Shown: piece after piece, positions 41,181-51,262 of the stretch
Layout of the letters: the number at the start of each line of letters is the position of its first letter
Numbering within the stretch: the first letter of the stretch is position 1
Assembly (NCBI RefSeq): GCF_003027925.1
Contig: NZ_PYPS01000022.1
Location: 1 to 64,000, forward strand
Reading direction: 5' to 3'
Source: Micromonospora sp. RP3T
Lineage (GTDB): Bacteria; Actinomycetota; Actinomycetes; Mycobacteriales; Micromonosporaceae
DNA: 64,000 bases
Position numbers and translations under genes: made by a program
Notes under the pieces: model-generated
The model's input: only the letters and a program-made list of their open reading frames with translations
Told to the model about the DNA's origin: nothing
The model's database searches: none

Positions 41181-42110
41181 TCAGTGGTCCGGGCTGTCCG
41201 CGGGCGCCATCAGCCGCAGCGCGTTCGGGTCGAGGCCGATGCGCACCGGCGTCCGCCCGTACGGTTCGCCGTCGACCTCGATGCGGGCCGGCGGGTCGGT
41301 CTCCAGCCACAGCTGACGCACGGCCAGGAACGGCTCGTCGCGCAGCGTGCGACGCCGGCCGGCCGCCGCGTTGCGGGCCGTGTCGCGCAGCAGCCCGCGT
41401 CGGCTCGGCCCACCGACCGGGTACGCGACCAGCAGCCGGTCGTCGGCGTTGGCGTCGGCGGTGATCGGCCGGCCGGCGTGGAAGCCGCCGTTGGCCACGT
41501 ACACCTGGTGGGTGCGGAAGGCGTGGTCCCGGCCCTCGGCGCGGACCGTCACGCGCAGCGGGCGGTGCCGGGTCAGCAGCCCCAGCGCGGTCAGCGGATA
41601 GGCGAGCCGGCCCACGGCGCGCTTCAGCCGGGGCGGCGCGGTCAGCATGATGTCGGCGGACAGCCCGATCCCGACGTGGTTGGTGAACCGGGTGTCGCCG
41701 ATCAGGCCGAGGTCGACGTCGATCACCTTGCCGTCGGTGAGCACGGCGATCGCCGCGTCGAGGTCGAGCGGGACGCCGACGGTGCGGGCGAAGTTGTTCG
41801 TGGTGCCCAGCGGCAGCAGGCCCAGGGCGACGTCGCGGTGGGCGAGCAGCCGGGCCGCCGCGCCGACCGTGCCGTCGCCGCCGCCGGTGACCAGCAGGTC
41901 CGGGCCCAGGTCGGCGGCCTCGGCGAGCACCCGGTCCAGCTCGCCGGGCCGGTCCACCGGGTACGCGCCGAGCAGCGTGAACCCGGCCGCGCGCAGGCGC
42001 GCGTGGACGGTGTCGTAGAGCCGGCGGCCCCGACGGGAGTGGGCATTGACCACCAACGCCGCCCGCCGTCGTTCCCGGATCGCCGTGGACAGCTCCTGTT
42101 TGGTCCGCAC
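41181..42110 (-). CDS. Diacylglycerol kinase-family lipid kinase
   Basis: A 309-aa DAGK/YegS-like kinase. The nucleotide-binding motif GGGDGT lies in LLVTGGGDGTVGAAARLLA (~residue 75), and LGLLPLGTTNNFARTVGVP and VANGGFHAGRPITADA are family motifs. It probably phosphorylates diacylglycerol or a related lipid at the membrane. The C-terminal DPPARIEVDGEPYG segment is usual. It is followed 10 bp downstream by the region of the tetR gene on the same strand; a second lipid kinase lies at 63103-63981. Confidence 0.92.
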   Translation of the reverse strand: MRTKQELSTAIRERRRAALVVNAHSRRGRRLYDTVHARLRAAGFTLLGAYPVDRPGELDRVLAEAADLGPDLLVTGGGDGTVGAAARLLAHRDVALGLLPLGTTNNFARTVGVPLDLDAAIAVLTDGKVIDVDLGLIGDTRFTNHVGIGLSADIMLTAPPRLKRAVGRLAYPLTALGLLTRHRPLRVTVRAEGRDHAFRTHQVYVANGGFHAGRPITADANADDRLLVAYPVGGPSRRGLLRDTARNAAAGRRRTLRDEPFLAVRQLWLETDPPARIEVDGEPYGRTPVRIGLDPNALRLMAPADSPDH

Positions 42111-42120
42111 GGGTGCGACC

Positions 42121-42720
42121 CTATCCGCCGACGCCGGTGTCCGGCCTCTCGGCGAGCTGGTCGAGGTGCGCGGCGAGCAGGTCGCGGATCCGGGCCGGCG
42201 GCATCCGGTCGGGATGCAGCAACGCGTGCAGCGTGAGGCCGTCGAGCAGGGCGTGCAGCCGGGCGGCGGTGGCCGCGTCGGCCGGGTCCGCGCCGGTGAG
42301 CAGCGTGACGGCGAGTTCGGCGGCTCGGCGTACGCCGTCGTCGGCCTCGGTCATCCGCTCGCGGGCGGCGGGGTCGACAGGCACCCGGGCGGCGAGCGAC
42401 AGCCACACCTCGGCCTCCCGCGCCCGTTGCCGGTCCAGCGGGAGCAGTTCCTCGAGCATCCGTTGGGCGACGTCACGGGGTGTGCCGCTCCAGTGTGCGG
42501 CGGTGAACCGCTCGGTCGCCTCGGCCATCACGTGTTCCATGGCGAAGAGCAGCAGCTCGGTCTGGGTGGCGAAGTAGTGCCGCAGCGCGCTGGGCGACCA
42601 GCCGGCCTCGGCGGCGATGCTGCGCACCGTGGCGGCGCCGACGCCGTCGCGGTAGACGACCCGCCACATCGCCGCGGCCAGCTCGGCGCGGCGGGCGTCA
42701 TGGTCGACGATCTTGGGCAC
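42121..42720 (-). CDS. TetR-family regulator (BetI-like C-terminal domain)
   Basis: A 199-aa repressor. The N-terminal HTH (~10-55) has RSIAAEAGWSPSALRHYFATQTELL. The C-terminal domain (LLPLDRQRAREAEVWLSLAARV) resembles the BetI type. The GTG at 42720 begins the usual MPKIVDHDARR N terminus. It diverges from a small membrane protein gene across 73 bp and may repress it; the 10-bp gap to the lipid kinase gene suggests co-transcription. Confidence 0.9.
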   Translation of the reverse strand: MPKIVDHDARRAELAAAMWRVVYRDGVGAATVRSIAAEAGWSPSALRHYFATQTELLLFAMEHVMAEATERFTAAHWSGTPRDVAQRMLEELLPLDRQRAREAEVWLSLAARVPVDPAARERMTEADDGVRRAAELAVTLLTGADPADAATAARLHALLDGLTLHALLHPDRMPPARIRDLLAAHLDQLAERPDTGVGG

Positions 42721-42748
42721 GGCCCCTCCGGCGGCGGGTGGACGACTG

Positions 42749-42779
42749 TTGCTACGGTTGTTGTCGCACAGCGTACTAA
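42749..42779 (+). promoter_or_regulatory. Promoter candidate for the 181-aa membrane protein gene
   Basis: TTGCTA (42749-42754) and TACTAA (42774-42779) are separated by 19 bases in the only AT-leaning part of the tetR/membrane protein spacer. The spacing is at the long end, so the call is tentative; a TetR operator should overlap it. Confidence 0.35.
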
Positions 42780-42793
42780 AACCTGGAGGCCAC

Positions 42794-43339
42794 GTGCTCA
42801 TCGGAGTGATCATCGCCTGCGAGGTGGCGTTCTGGCTCTTCCTGGTCGCCGGGCTGGTCGCCCGCTACCCGCTGCGGCGGCCCCGCCTGGGTGCCGCGCT
42901 GCTGCTCGCGGTGCCCGCCGTCGACCTCGTGCTGCTGGCCGCCACGATGATCGACCTGCGCGGCGGGGGCACCGCCACGTTCGCGCACGGCCTCGCCGCC
43001 GCGTACCTGGGCTTCTCCGTCGCCTTCGGGCACAGCATGGTGCGCTGGGCCGACGAGCGGTTCGCCCACCGGTTCGCCGGCGGCCCGCCGCCGCGCCGGG
43101 CCCCCCGCCACGGCTGGGCCCGGGCCCGACACGAGTGGCGGGAGTGGGGCAAGGGCATGCTCGGCTGGGCGGTCGCCTGCGCCGTGCTGCTCGGCGGCGT
43201 CGCGCTGGTCGGCGACGCCGAGCGGACCGGGGAGCTGTGGGCCTGGGCCGGCCGGCTCACCCTGGCCATGGCGGCCTGGCTGGTGTTCTGGCCGGTCGCC
43301 TACACAGTGTTCCCCAAGCGGGCGCCCCGCGACGCCTGA
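42794..43339 (+). CDS. Small polytopic membrane protein (181 aa), divergent from tetR
   Basis: About five hydrophobic helices: residues 3-25, 33-50 and 65-80, then a ~45-residue Arg/Gly/Pro-rich cytoplasmic loop (ERFAHRFAGG..), and two more near 125-165. I recognise no family. A TGGAGG ribosome-binding site precedes the GTG. Position opposite a TetR regulator suggests it is the regulated gene, perhaps involved in efflux or envelope stress, but nothing in the sequence shows this. Confidence 0.8.
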   Translation: MLIGVIIACEVAFWLFLVAGLVARYPLRRPRLGAALLLAVPAVDLVLLAATMIDLRGGGTATFAHGLAAAYLGFSVAFGHSMVRWADERFAHRFAGGPPPRRAPRHGWARARHEWREWGKGMLGWAVACAVLLGGVALVGDAERTGELWAWAGRLTLAMAAWLVFWPVAYTVFPKRAPRDA

Positions 43340-43390
43340 CGCTCACCCCTTGCGGCCGGTGGACGCGATGCCCTCGACGAACCACCTTCC

Positions 43391-44161
43391 TCAGTCGGCG
43401 GGCGCGTCGGGCCAGGCGGCCCGGACCAGCGCCGGCAGCACCTCGCCGGCCGACCCCCGCAGGTTGACCGCGCAGACCGCGTCCAGTGGCGTCGGCACCG
43501 GGTTGACCTGCACCACCGGCGCGCCGAGGCGGGCCGCCACCAGCGGGATCTCCGCGGCGGGGTGGACCAGGGCCGAGGTGCCGACGGTGAGCAGCAGGTC
43601 GCAGCGGGACGCCGCCTCGACCGCCGCCGCCAACGCCGCCTCGGGCAGCGCCTCACCGAACCACACCACGCCGGGCCGGACCGGCGCGGCGCAGTCGGCA
43701 CAGGCCGGCGGGTCGAGCGGCCCGGCCGGCTCCCCCGCGTCGTCGGGCAGCGGCGCCGGCCGGGCGCACCCGGAGCAGCGGGGCGCGAACAGGCTGCCGT
43801 GCAGGCGGACCGGGGCGACGGCGCCGCCCCGGTCGTGCAGGTCGTCGACGTTCTGCGTGACCACCACGGTGTCCGGCAGCCGCGCCTGGATAGCGGCCAC
43901 CGCCCGGTGCCCCGGGTTCGGCGCGGCACGGCGCACCCCGTGCCGCCGGCCCTCGTACCAGCCCCAGACCAGGGCCGGGTCGGCGTGGAACGCGGCCGGA
44001 GTCGCCAACTGCGCCGGGTCGAAGCGCTGCCAGAGGCCGACCTGCGCGTCCCGGAACGTCGGCACGCCGCTCTCGGCAGACATGCCGGCGCCGGTGAACA
44101 CCACCGGCCGGGTCGCGGCGGCCAGCAGCCGGGCCGCCGCGGCGAGGTCGCCGGCGCTCAC
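43391..44161 (-). CDS. Sirtuin-type NAD-dependent protein deacylase
   Basis: A 256-aa Sir2 enzyme removing acyl groups from lysines using NAD+. The NAD site is GAGMSAESGVPTFRD (residues 24-38), followed by TQNVDDLH and catalytic His121 in RLHGS. A Cys4 zinc site is formed by Cys129, Cys132, Cys154 and Cys157. No Tyr-x-x-Arg pair typical of desuccinylases is obvious at the expected position: the WYEGRRHG segment lies there instead, so acyl preference is open. The GTG at 44161 overlaps the DUF1905 stop as GTGA. Confidence 0.93.
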   Translation of the reverse strand: MSAGDLAAAARLLAAATRPVVFTGAGMSAESGVPTFRDAQVGLWQRFDPAQLATPAAFHADPALVWGWYEGRRHGVRRAAPNPGHRAVAAIQARLPDTVVVTQNVDDLHDRGGAVAPVRLHGSLFAPRCSGCARPAPLPDDAGEPAGPLDPPACADCAAPVRPGVVWFGEALPEAALAAAVEAASRCDLLLTVGTSALVHPAAEIPLVAARLGAPVVQVNPVPTPLDAVCAVNLRGSAGEVLPALVRAAWPDAPAD

Positions 44162-44445
44162 CCGTCCACCGTCAACAGGACGCCCACCCGGTCGCCCAGC
44201 TCGATCCGCTCCGCGCGGCGCACCGCCACCTTGAGCGGCAGCACGTAGCGGCCGTCCCTGGGCCACAGCGACGTCCGCCAGCCGGTGGCGCCGATCCGGA
44301 CGCCGACCGGGACCATGCCCCAGCCGTAGCTGACCGAGGCGGCGGCGGCCGCCAACGCCGCGCACTGCTCGTCGGGCACGGTGACGAAGTGGTAGGGCGC
44401 CGGGCCGCGCCAGAACCAGACCTCGCCGCTGAACGCCAGCTCCAT
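44158..44445 (-). CDS. DUF1905 domain protein
   Basis: A 95-aa beta-barrel-like protein of the DUF1905 family. Typical segments are FSGEVWFWRGPAPYHFVTVP, WGMVPVGVRIGATGWRTSLWPRDGRYVLPLK and LGDRVGVLLTV. Function unknown. Translationally coupled to the sirtuin gene (GTGA). Start ATG 44445. It diverges from the kinase gene at 44566. Confidence 0.92.
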   Translation of the reverse strand: MELAFSGEVWFWRGPAPYHFVTVPDEQCAALAAAAASVSYGWGMVPVGVRIGATGWRTSLWPRDGRYVLPLKVAVRRAERIELGDRVGVLLTVDG

Positions 44446-44565
44446 CCGGTCAGGATAGGGACGGGGTACGACGCGCCCGGCCCGGCGGGGGTGGGGCCAG
44501 CTCCACCCGACAACCGGGGTCTGGAGGGCTGGGCCGGCCGGCCGCCGCCTGGCTAGCGTCAGCCC

Positions 44566-45855
44566 ATGACCGAGGACCGACCGTCGTACCTGGCCGGGGC
44601 GTTGCGCCGACGCCGCTACCTGCGCTCCGCCTGGCCGTGGCGGGCCCTGGCGTACGCCGTGACCACCCTGCCGGTCGCCGGCGTGCCGGCGGTGGCGGCG
44701 GGCGTGCTCGCCGCGCCGCTGCTGCTGGTGGTGAGCGCGCTGCGGCAGGGCCGGCCGGTCGACGTCCCGGCCCTGGTCGTTCTCACTCTGGTGTCGCTGG
44801 CCGGGCTCGCCGTCGCCCCGCTGGTCGGCGCGCCGGTGGCGGCGGTCGAGCGGTGGCGGCTCGGCCTGGTCGACGGCCGGCCGGTACGCGCGCCGGGTCG
44901 GCGTGGCCCGGCCGCCCGCTGGACCGGCGCCGCCGCCTGGCGGGAGGTCGCGTACGCCGGCTGGCTGGGCACCGTGGTGCCGGTGGCGTACGGCACGTTC
45001 GCGCTGCTGGTGCTCCTCGACGCGGCGCTCGTCGCCGGCCCGTGGCTGGCCGGCGGCGAGGACCGGATCGTGCTGGTCTGGGCCACCGTCGACTCCCCGG
45101 CCGGAGCGGTCCCGTACGCGGTCGCCGGGGTGCTCGCCGTGCCGGCCCTGGTCTACCTGGCCGGTCTGCTGGTCGCGGGGCAGGCGGCGGTGGCCCGGTG
45201 GCTGCTCGACGACGCGCCCGACGCCACCGCACTGCGCGAGGTGACCCGGTCCCGGGCCCGCCTGATGGGCGCGTACGAGGCGGAACGCCGCCGCGTCGAG
45301 CGGGACGTGCACGACGGCGCGCAGCCGCGGCTGACCAGCCTCACGCTCCAGCTCGGGCTGGCCCGCCTCGACGTGCCGGACGACTCGCCGGCGGCGCGAC
45401 CGCTGGACCTTGCGCACGAGCAGGCCAAGGAGCTGATGGTGACGCTGCGCGGCATCGTGCAGGGCCTCCGCCCGCCGCAGCTCACCGAGCTGGGGCTGGC
45501 CCGCGCGGTCGGCGACCTGGCGGCCCGCTCGGTGGTCCCGGTCACCGTCCGCGCGGAGCTGCCCCACCCGGTGCCGGAGCTGGTCGAGACCACCGCCTGG
45601 TACGTGGTCTCCGAGGCGCTCGGCAACGTGGCCCGGCACGCCCACGCGACGCACGCGGTGGTGCGGTTGACCCGGACCGGTCACCTGCTGGTGGTGGAGG
45701 TCGAGGACGACGGCCGGGGCGGCGCCGACCCGGCGCGGGGCACCGGCCTGACCGGGCTCGCCGACCGGGTGGCCGCGGTGGACGGCAGGTTGCTGCTGGC
45801 CAGCCCGGCGGGCGGGCCTACCCTCGTGCGGGTGGAGCTGCCGTGCCGTCCGTGA
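44566..45855 (+). CDS. Sensor histidine kinase with HDGAQ-type H box
   Basis: A 429-aa membrane sensor. Two clusters of hydrophobic helices lie at ~25-95 and ~125-225, with an Arg-rich loop between. The H box is ERDVHDGAQPRLTSL, the variant typical of the large actinobacterial HDGAQ kinase group. The HATPase part has SEALGNVARHAHAT and a GTGLTGLADRVAAVDG G-box. Start ATG 44566. It overlaps the response regulator gene by 13 bases. Confidence 0.92.
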   Translation: MTEDRPSYLAGALRRRRYLRSAWPWRALAYAVTTLPVAGVPAVAAGVLAAPLLLVVSALRQGRPVDVPALVVLTLVSLAGLAVAPLVGAPVAAVERWRLGLVDGRPVRAPGRRGPAARWTGAAAWREVAYAGWLGTVVPVAYGTFALLVLLDAALVAGPWLAGGEDRIVLVWATVDSPAGAVPYAVAGVLAVPALVYLAGLLVAGQAAVARWLLDDAPDATALREVTRSRARLMGAYEAERRRVERDVHDGAQPRLTSLTLQLGLARLDVPDDSPAARPLDLAHEQAKELMVTLRGIVQGLRPPQLTELGLARAVGDLAARSVVPVTVRAELPHPVPELVETTAWYVVSEALGNVARHAHATHAVVRLTRTGHLLVVEVEDDGRGGADPARGTGLTGLADRVAAVDGRLLLASPAGGPTLVRVELPCRP

Positions 45856-46502
45856 TCCGGGTCGTCCTCGCCGAGGACGAGGTCCTGCTCCGGGAGGGTC
45901 TGGTCGGCCTGCTGACCCGGTTCGGGTTCGCGGTGGCCGCCGCTGTCGGTTCCGCCCCGGCGCTGCTCGACGCCGTCCGCACGCACCGGCCCGAGCTGCT
46001 GGTGACCGACATCCGGATGCCCCCGGAGCACCGGGACGACGGCCTGCACGCGGCGGTCACGCTGCGCGCGGAGCGGCCGGATCTCGCGGTTGTGGTGCTG
46101 AGCCAGCACGTGCAGAGCGGGTACGCGGCGGCGCTGCTGGACAGCGGCGACGGGCGGCGGGTCGGCTACCTGCTCAAGGACCGGGTGGCCGACGTCGCCG
46201 AGTTCGCCGACACGCTGCGCCGGGTGGCCGCCGGCGGCACCGCGGTCGACCCGGACGTGGTGCGGCACCTGCTGCGCCGCCCCCGCGACCCGCTCGACGC
46301 GCTCTCCCGCCGCGAGCGGGAGGTGCTGGGGCTGGTCGCGGAGGGGCACTCCAACGGCGCGATCGCGGCCCGGCTGCACGTGACCGAGGCGGCGGTCGGC
46401 AAGCACGTCGGCAACATCCTGGCCAAGCTGGACCTGCCGCCGGACCAGGACACCCACCGCCGGGTGCTGGCCGTGCTCGCCTACCTGCGCGCCGAGGGTT
46501 GA
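45843..46502 (+). CDS. Response regulator, NarL/LuxR family
   Basis: A 219-aa regulator of the preceding kinase. The receiver has LAEDEVLLREGL, phospho-acceptor Asp in LVTDIRMPP and Lys in GYLLKDRVAD. The LuxR HTH has LSRREREVLGLVAEGHSNGAIAARLHVTEAAVGKHVG. GTG at 45843 has a GGAG site at 5-base spacing; a second in-frame GTG at 45852 overlaps the kinase stop as GTGA and would begin MIRVVLAEDE, equally plausible. Convergent with the ABC-F gene 4 bp away. Confidence 0.92.
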   Translation: MPSVIRVVLAEDEVLLREGLVGLLTRFGFAVAAAVGSAPALLDAVRTHRPELLVTDIRMPPEHRDDGLHAAVTLRAERPDLAVVVLSQHVQSGYAAALLDSGDGRRVGYLLKDRVADVAEFADTLRRVAAGGTAVDPDVVRHLLRRPRDPLDALSRREREVLGLVAEGHSNGAIAARLHVTEAAVGKHVGNILAKLDLPPDQDTHRRVLAVLAYLRAEG

Positions 46503-46506
46503 CGGG

Positions 46507-48135
<1,629 letters not shown>

Positions 48136-48151
48136 GATCAACCTCAGGAGG

Positions 48152-48250
48152 GAGAGCCGCGGGCGCGGTGCGCCGGCGTGGACAGGGGACGACGAAGGAG
48201 GCCGCGGCGACGGCGCGGGATGCGCGCGTCGGCGGCCGTCCGGGGCTCTC
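48152..48250 (-). promoter_or_regulatory. ABC-F leader region with alternative RNA pairings
   Basis: The ~113-base segment between the leader ORF stop and the ABC-F start can form a hairpin at 48200-48237 (stem pieces GGCCGC/GCGGCC, CGACG/CGTCG, CGCG/CGCG with small bulges) followed by a pyrimidine-rich stretch. In addition GAGAGCC at the leader-ORF stop (plus-strand 48244-48250) can pair with GGCTCTC just before the ABC-F ribosome-binding site (plus-strand 48152-48158). Such mutually influencing structures are what ribosome-mediated attenuators use. Inference from pairing only. Confidence 0.5.
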
Positions 48251-48278
48251 ACCCGGAGATGTCGTCGTCACCTGCCAT
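48249..48278 (-). CDS. Leader peptide ORF upstream of ABC-F gene (9 aa, MAGDDDISG)
   Basis: A nine-codon ORF with its own GGAG ribosome-binding site five bases upstream of the ATG, ending 113 bases before the ABC-F start. Its stop codon lies next to bases that can pair with the ABC-F translation-initiation region. Small upstream ORFs of this type sense stalled ribosomes ahead of inducible ABC-F and rRNA-methylase genes. A candidate -10 (TAGGGT) lies ~30 bases upstream of the ATG. Too short for routine gene finding. Confidence 0.55.
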   Translation of the reverse strand: MAGDDDISG

Positions 48279-48317
48279 GACCACTCCGATCCTCGACGGA
48301 GGAGGTAAACCCTAGCT

Positions 48318-48347
48318 CACCGGCGGGCCGTCCGGGGCCCGCCGGTG
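48318..48347 (-). terminator. Hairpin terminator after DUF1330 gene
   Basis: Perfect 12-bp arms CACCGGCGGGCC / GGCCCGCCGGTG (48318-48329, 48336-48347) with a 6-base loop, 7 bases past the DUF1330 stop. It insulates the ABC-F leader transcript from upstream transcription. Confidence 0.85.
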
Positions 48348-48354
48348 GCGCCGG

Positions 48355-48660
48355 TCAGGCCGGCCAGGCGTGACCGATCCCGTCGAGCAGCAGAACCACC
48401 CCGTCGGTGGCCGCCTCCCGGTCCCGGGAGATCGCCTGGTACTCCGGCGAGGCGGACCAGCGCTCGAAGTCCTCCCGGCTGTCGAAGGACATGAGCACCA
48501 CCTTGTCGTGCGGCCAGTCGCCCTCCACCACGCGGGGGGCGGTGTCGGCGGCGAGCAGCCGGCCGCCGTGCCGGGCCAGCACCGGGAGGAAGGCGGCGAC
48601 GTAGCGGTCGTAGCGTGCCCGGTCGTGGACGGTGAGCTGGGCGAGGGCGTAGACGGTCAC
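48355..48660 (-). CDS. DUF1330 family protein
   Basis: A 101-aa ferredoxin-like (dimeric alpha-beta barrel) protein with the family layout: VYALAQLTVHDRARYDRYVAAFLPVLARHGGRLLA, then VVEGDWPHDKVVLMSFDSREDFERWSASPEYQ. Function unknown; relatives include ABM-like oxygenases. GTG start at 48660. Monocistronic, with a strong terminator downstream. Confidence 0.92.
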   Translation of the reverse strand: MTVYALAQLTVHDRARYDRYVAAFLPVLARHGGRLLAADTAPRVVEGDWPHDKVVLMSFDSREDFERWSASPEYQAISRDREAATDGVVLLLDGIGHAWPA

Positions 48661-48812
48661 CGGGTCAGGCTACCGATCGGTAGACGCACCCGATGCCCTC
48701 CGTCGGGCCGGCGGTGCGCGGCGACCAACGTCCCGTTTTGTCCGACCGATCGGCGTTGACCTGCGGATACTGGGGACAACGCCTGTCGCATCCGGGAGGG
48801 AAGGTGCACGGG

Positions 48813-49781
48813 ATGACCGATCAGGGACATCCACCGGGCCGGCCCGGCGGCCCGGGCACGTGTCCCGTTCCGGCCATGGACGCCGTGCCCGCCTCGGTGT
48901 GGCAGGTGCGGGTCCGTACCCGGGTCGACGAGTTGTGCCAGCAACTGTCCGTACTGGGGCCGGCCGCTCCGGAACAGGCCGCCGCGCTGTGCGCCCAACT
49001 GTCCGGCGTGGCGGCGACGCTCGGCCGCAGCGGGCCCGTCGAGTGGCTGCGCGGCGCCACCGTGGAGTACGCGTGGCAGACCGTCCACGCGGTGGAGCGG
49101 GCCATGGTGGACCTGCGGACACCGACCGAGCTGATCGGCCTGCTGCCGGCGTACCAGGGGGCGGCGGCACGGTTCCTGCGCGCTGACGACAGGGTGTTCA
49201 CCGACCTCGACCCGGTCCGCGACGCGGCGACACCCGAACTGCTGCGGGCCCGGGTGCAGGCGCTGCTGGTGCGGTACCACTCGGTGTCCGACGACTTCCA
49301 CGAGTCGGTGCGGCGGCTGCGCAACCGGATGCTGGGGCTGTCGATGTCCGCGCTGACGGCAGAGGCGCTGCTGGTGCTGGTGCAGTGGCGCAACCCCGAC
49401 CCGCAACTGATCCGGACGCCGACCGACACCGGCGGCGTCCCGCCCTGGCGGCTGCTGTTCTTCGTGCTGCTCGCCGGCGCGCTCGGGGCGTTCGTCAGCG
49501 CGTTGCCGTCGATGATCACGTCCCGCTCCGGCGGGCTGCCCTACCGGTTGCCGTTCCAGCAGGGGCTGCTGAAGCTGGCGGTCGGCCCGCTGGTGGCGGT
49601 GGTCGGCATCATGCTCGTCGTCGGCGGTCTGGCGAACACCACTGTGGACAGCACCGCCGCGCTGCTGGGCCTGGCCATCGTGTTCGGCGCCGGCCAGCAG
49701 GCGGTCACCGCGTTCGCCGACCGGCGGGCTGGCGAGCTGTTGGGGCCGGTGACCAGGGATCGGGGCGTCCGGCCTGGGTAG
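48813..49781 (+). CDS. Hypothetical membrane protein (322 aa)
   Basis: I recognise no family. A ~190-residue N-terminal cytoplasmic, largely helical domain (QVRVRTRVDELCQQLS; LLPAYQGAAARFLRADDRVF) is followed by a charged helix with RYHSVSDDFHESVRRLRNRML. Three membrane helices come at ~195-215 (weak), ~232-255 and ~275-300, plus possibly a fourth near 305. The ATG at 48813 follows a GGGAGGG site, though GTG 48804 is also possible. The ABM-domain gene starts 9 bp later, so they are likely co-transcribed. Confidence 0.8.
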   Translation: MTDQGHPPGRPGGPGTCPVPAMDAVPASVWQVRVRTRVDELCQQLSVLGPAAPEQAAALCAQLSGVAATLGRSGPVEWLRGATVEYAWQTVHAVERAMVDLRTPTELIGLLPAYQGAAARFLRADDRVFTDLDPVRDAATPELLRARVQALLVRYHSVSDDFHESVRRLRNRMLGLSMSALTAEALLVLVQWRNPDPQLIRTPTDTGGVPPWRLLFFVLLAGALGAFVSALPSMITSRSGGLPYRLPFQQGLLKLAVGPLVAVVGIMLVVGGLANTTVDSTAALLGLAIVFGAGQQAVTAFADRRAGELLGPVTRDRGVRPG

Positions 49782-49790
49782 CCTGGACCC

Positions 49791-50123
49791 ATGATCTTCA
49801 TCACCGCCAAGTTCCGGGTCCGGCCGTCCGACGCCGACCGCTGGCCGCGGATCGCGGCCGACTTCACCGAGGCGACCCGGGCCGAACCCGGCTGCCTGTG
49901 GTTCGACTGGTCCCGCAGCCTGGCCGACCCCACCGAGTACGTGCTGGTCGAGGCGTTCCGCGACGACGAGGCCGGTGCCGCGCACGTGCAGTCGGCACAC
50001 TTCCGCGAAGCCCAGCGCACGCTGCCGCCGCACCTGGTCGAGACGCCGCGGGTCGTCAACGCGACGGTGCCGCAGCAGGACTGGTCGCGCCTCGGCGAGA
50101 TGGCCGTGCCGGGCGACGACTGA
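49791..50123 (+). CDS. Antibiotic biosynthesis monooxygenase (ABM)-domain protein
   Basis: A 110-aa dimeric alpha-beta-barrel protein. It has FITAKFRVRPSDADRWPRIAADFTEATRAEPGCLWFDWSRS-type ABM segments (strand, helix, E-P-G-C turn) and YVLVEAFRDDEAGAAHVQSAHF. Members are cofactor-free quinol oxygenases or stress proteins; no polyketide genes are nearby, so a housekeeping role is more likely. Start ATG 49791, nine bases after the membrane protein stop. Confidence 0.93.
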   Translation: MIFITAKFRVRPSDADRWPRIAADFTEATRAEPGCLWFDWSRSLADPTEYVLVEAFRDDEAGAAHVQSAHFREAQRTLPPHLVETPRVVNATVPQQDWSRLGEMAVPGDD

Positions 50124-50177
50124 CCCGGGCGCCCGCCGGGCCGGGCGGTCGGTCGGCGCCCGCCCGGCCCGCGCCGG

Positions 50178-51023
50178 TCACGGGATGCTGAGGCCGTACG
50201 CCGCGAGGATCTCCAGGATCGGCTGGTAGTAGCTGGTGCCGCCACTCGTGCAGTTGCCGCTGCCGCCGGAGAGGATCCCGAGCACCGTGCCGGTCGCCGC
50301 CACGTAGAGCGGGCCGCCGCTGTCCCCCGGCTCGGCGCAGATGTTCGTGCGGATCAGCCCGGTGACGCTGCCCTCGGCGTAGTTGACTGTCGCGTTCAGC
50401 CCGGTGACCGCGCCGCAGCGGACGCCGGTGGTGGCGCCGCTGCGGCAGACCGCCTGCCCGACGTACGCGTTGCCGGCGGCGGAGATGGTCACCTGGCCCG
50501 GGTAGGTGTACACGGCACTGGGATGGGTGACCGTGCCGGTGTAGCGGACCACGCCGTAGTCGTTGCCGGGGAAGCTGCTGCCGGTCCGGCTGCCCAGCAC
50601 CGTGGTGCGGGCGCTGTCGGCGTACCAGGTGGCGCCGAGCGTGGTGCAGTGTCCGGCGGTGACGAAGTACCAGGCGCTGCTGCTGCGGACGTTCACGCCG
50701 AGCGAGCAGCGCCCGCCGCCGCTGTAGATCGCCTGGCCGCCGGCGATGAGCGGGCGCAGCCGGCCGGGCTCGTGCCGCAGCACCGCGCCGGATCGGGTGG
50801 CGACGCGGCGTACCGCGGCCAGCGCGGCCCCGCGTACCGTGTCGTCGACGGTGACGGCCAGGCGGCCGGTGGCCGGGTCGTGGCCCCAGGCGGTGCCGAC
50901 GGTGCGCAGCTCGGCGAGCGTCGACGGCGCCGGTGGCGGTGTCGACGCGGCGGCACGGGCGGCGGCCGGGGTGGCGGCCAGCAGGGCGGTGAGGACGAGG
51001 ACGACGAGCGACGGTCGGCGCAT
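50178..51023 (-). CDS. Secreted S1 family serine protease (streptogrisin/alpha-lytic type)
   Basis: A 281-aa preproprotease. A Sec signal ends near ARA (~25). A short pro-region (~26-92) with TVDDTVRGAALAAVRRVA is followed by the mature chymotrypsin fold starting around IAGGQAIYSGGGRCS. The triad is His125 (TAGHC), Asp155 (NDYGVV) and Ser235 (GDSGGP). Paired Cys residues match streptogrisin disulfides. It probably digests extracellular protein. Its 5' leader holds a small palindrome. Confidence 0.94.
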   Translation of the reverse strand: MRRPSLVVLVLTALLAATPAAARAAASTPPPAPSTLAELRTVGTAWGHDPATGRLAVTVDDTVRGAALAAVRRVATRSGAVLRHEPGRLRPLIAGGQAIYSGGGRCSLGVNVRSSSAWYFVTAGHCTTLGATWYADSARTTVLGSRTGSSFPGNDYGVVRYTGTVTHPSAVYTYPGQVTISAAGNAYVGQAVCRSGATTGVRCGAVTGLNATVNYAEGSVTGLIRTNICAEPGDSGGPLYVAATGTVLGILSGGSGNCTSGGTSYYQPILEILAAYGLSIP

Positions 51024-51033
51024 CCGGAGAATC

Positions 51034-51049
51034 CTTCCATTGGTGGAAG
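51034..51049 (-). promoter_or_regulatory. Small palindrome in protease leader
   Basis: CTTCCA-TTGG-TGGAAG, 11-26 bases upstream of the protease start. It could be an operator or an RNA hairpin at the ribosome-binding site. The full divergent gap (51024-51431, 408 bp) otherwise holds the xylanase promoter elements listed separately and no gene. Confidence 0.4.
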
Positions 51050-51262
51050 TCGATTCCGTTCAGCATCGACCCCGGCCCGCCGGCGTTCAAGCGCCGCGCC
51101 GTCGTCCGGTGCCGGACAGCGGCGCGACCGGGTCGCCCCGGCACGCCCGGCGCCGAAACTTCCGGAGCTGGCACCCCGGTCGGCCGACCGCCCGACCCGT
51201 GTCTTCACGCCGTCGGCCGCCGGCTGCGCCGGCAAACTCGGGGATCGACGGCGTTAAGTTTT

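Noticed and set aside
49791..50123. Antibiotic biosynthesis cluster suggested by the ABM-domain gene
   Set aside because: Neighbours are a membrane protein, a protease and DUF1330; no polyketide or peptide synthase genes are in the window.
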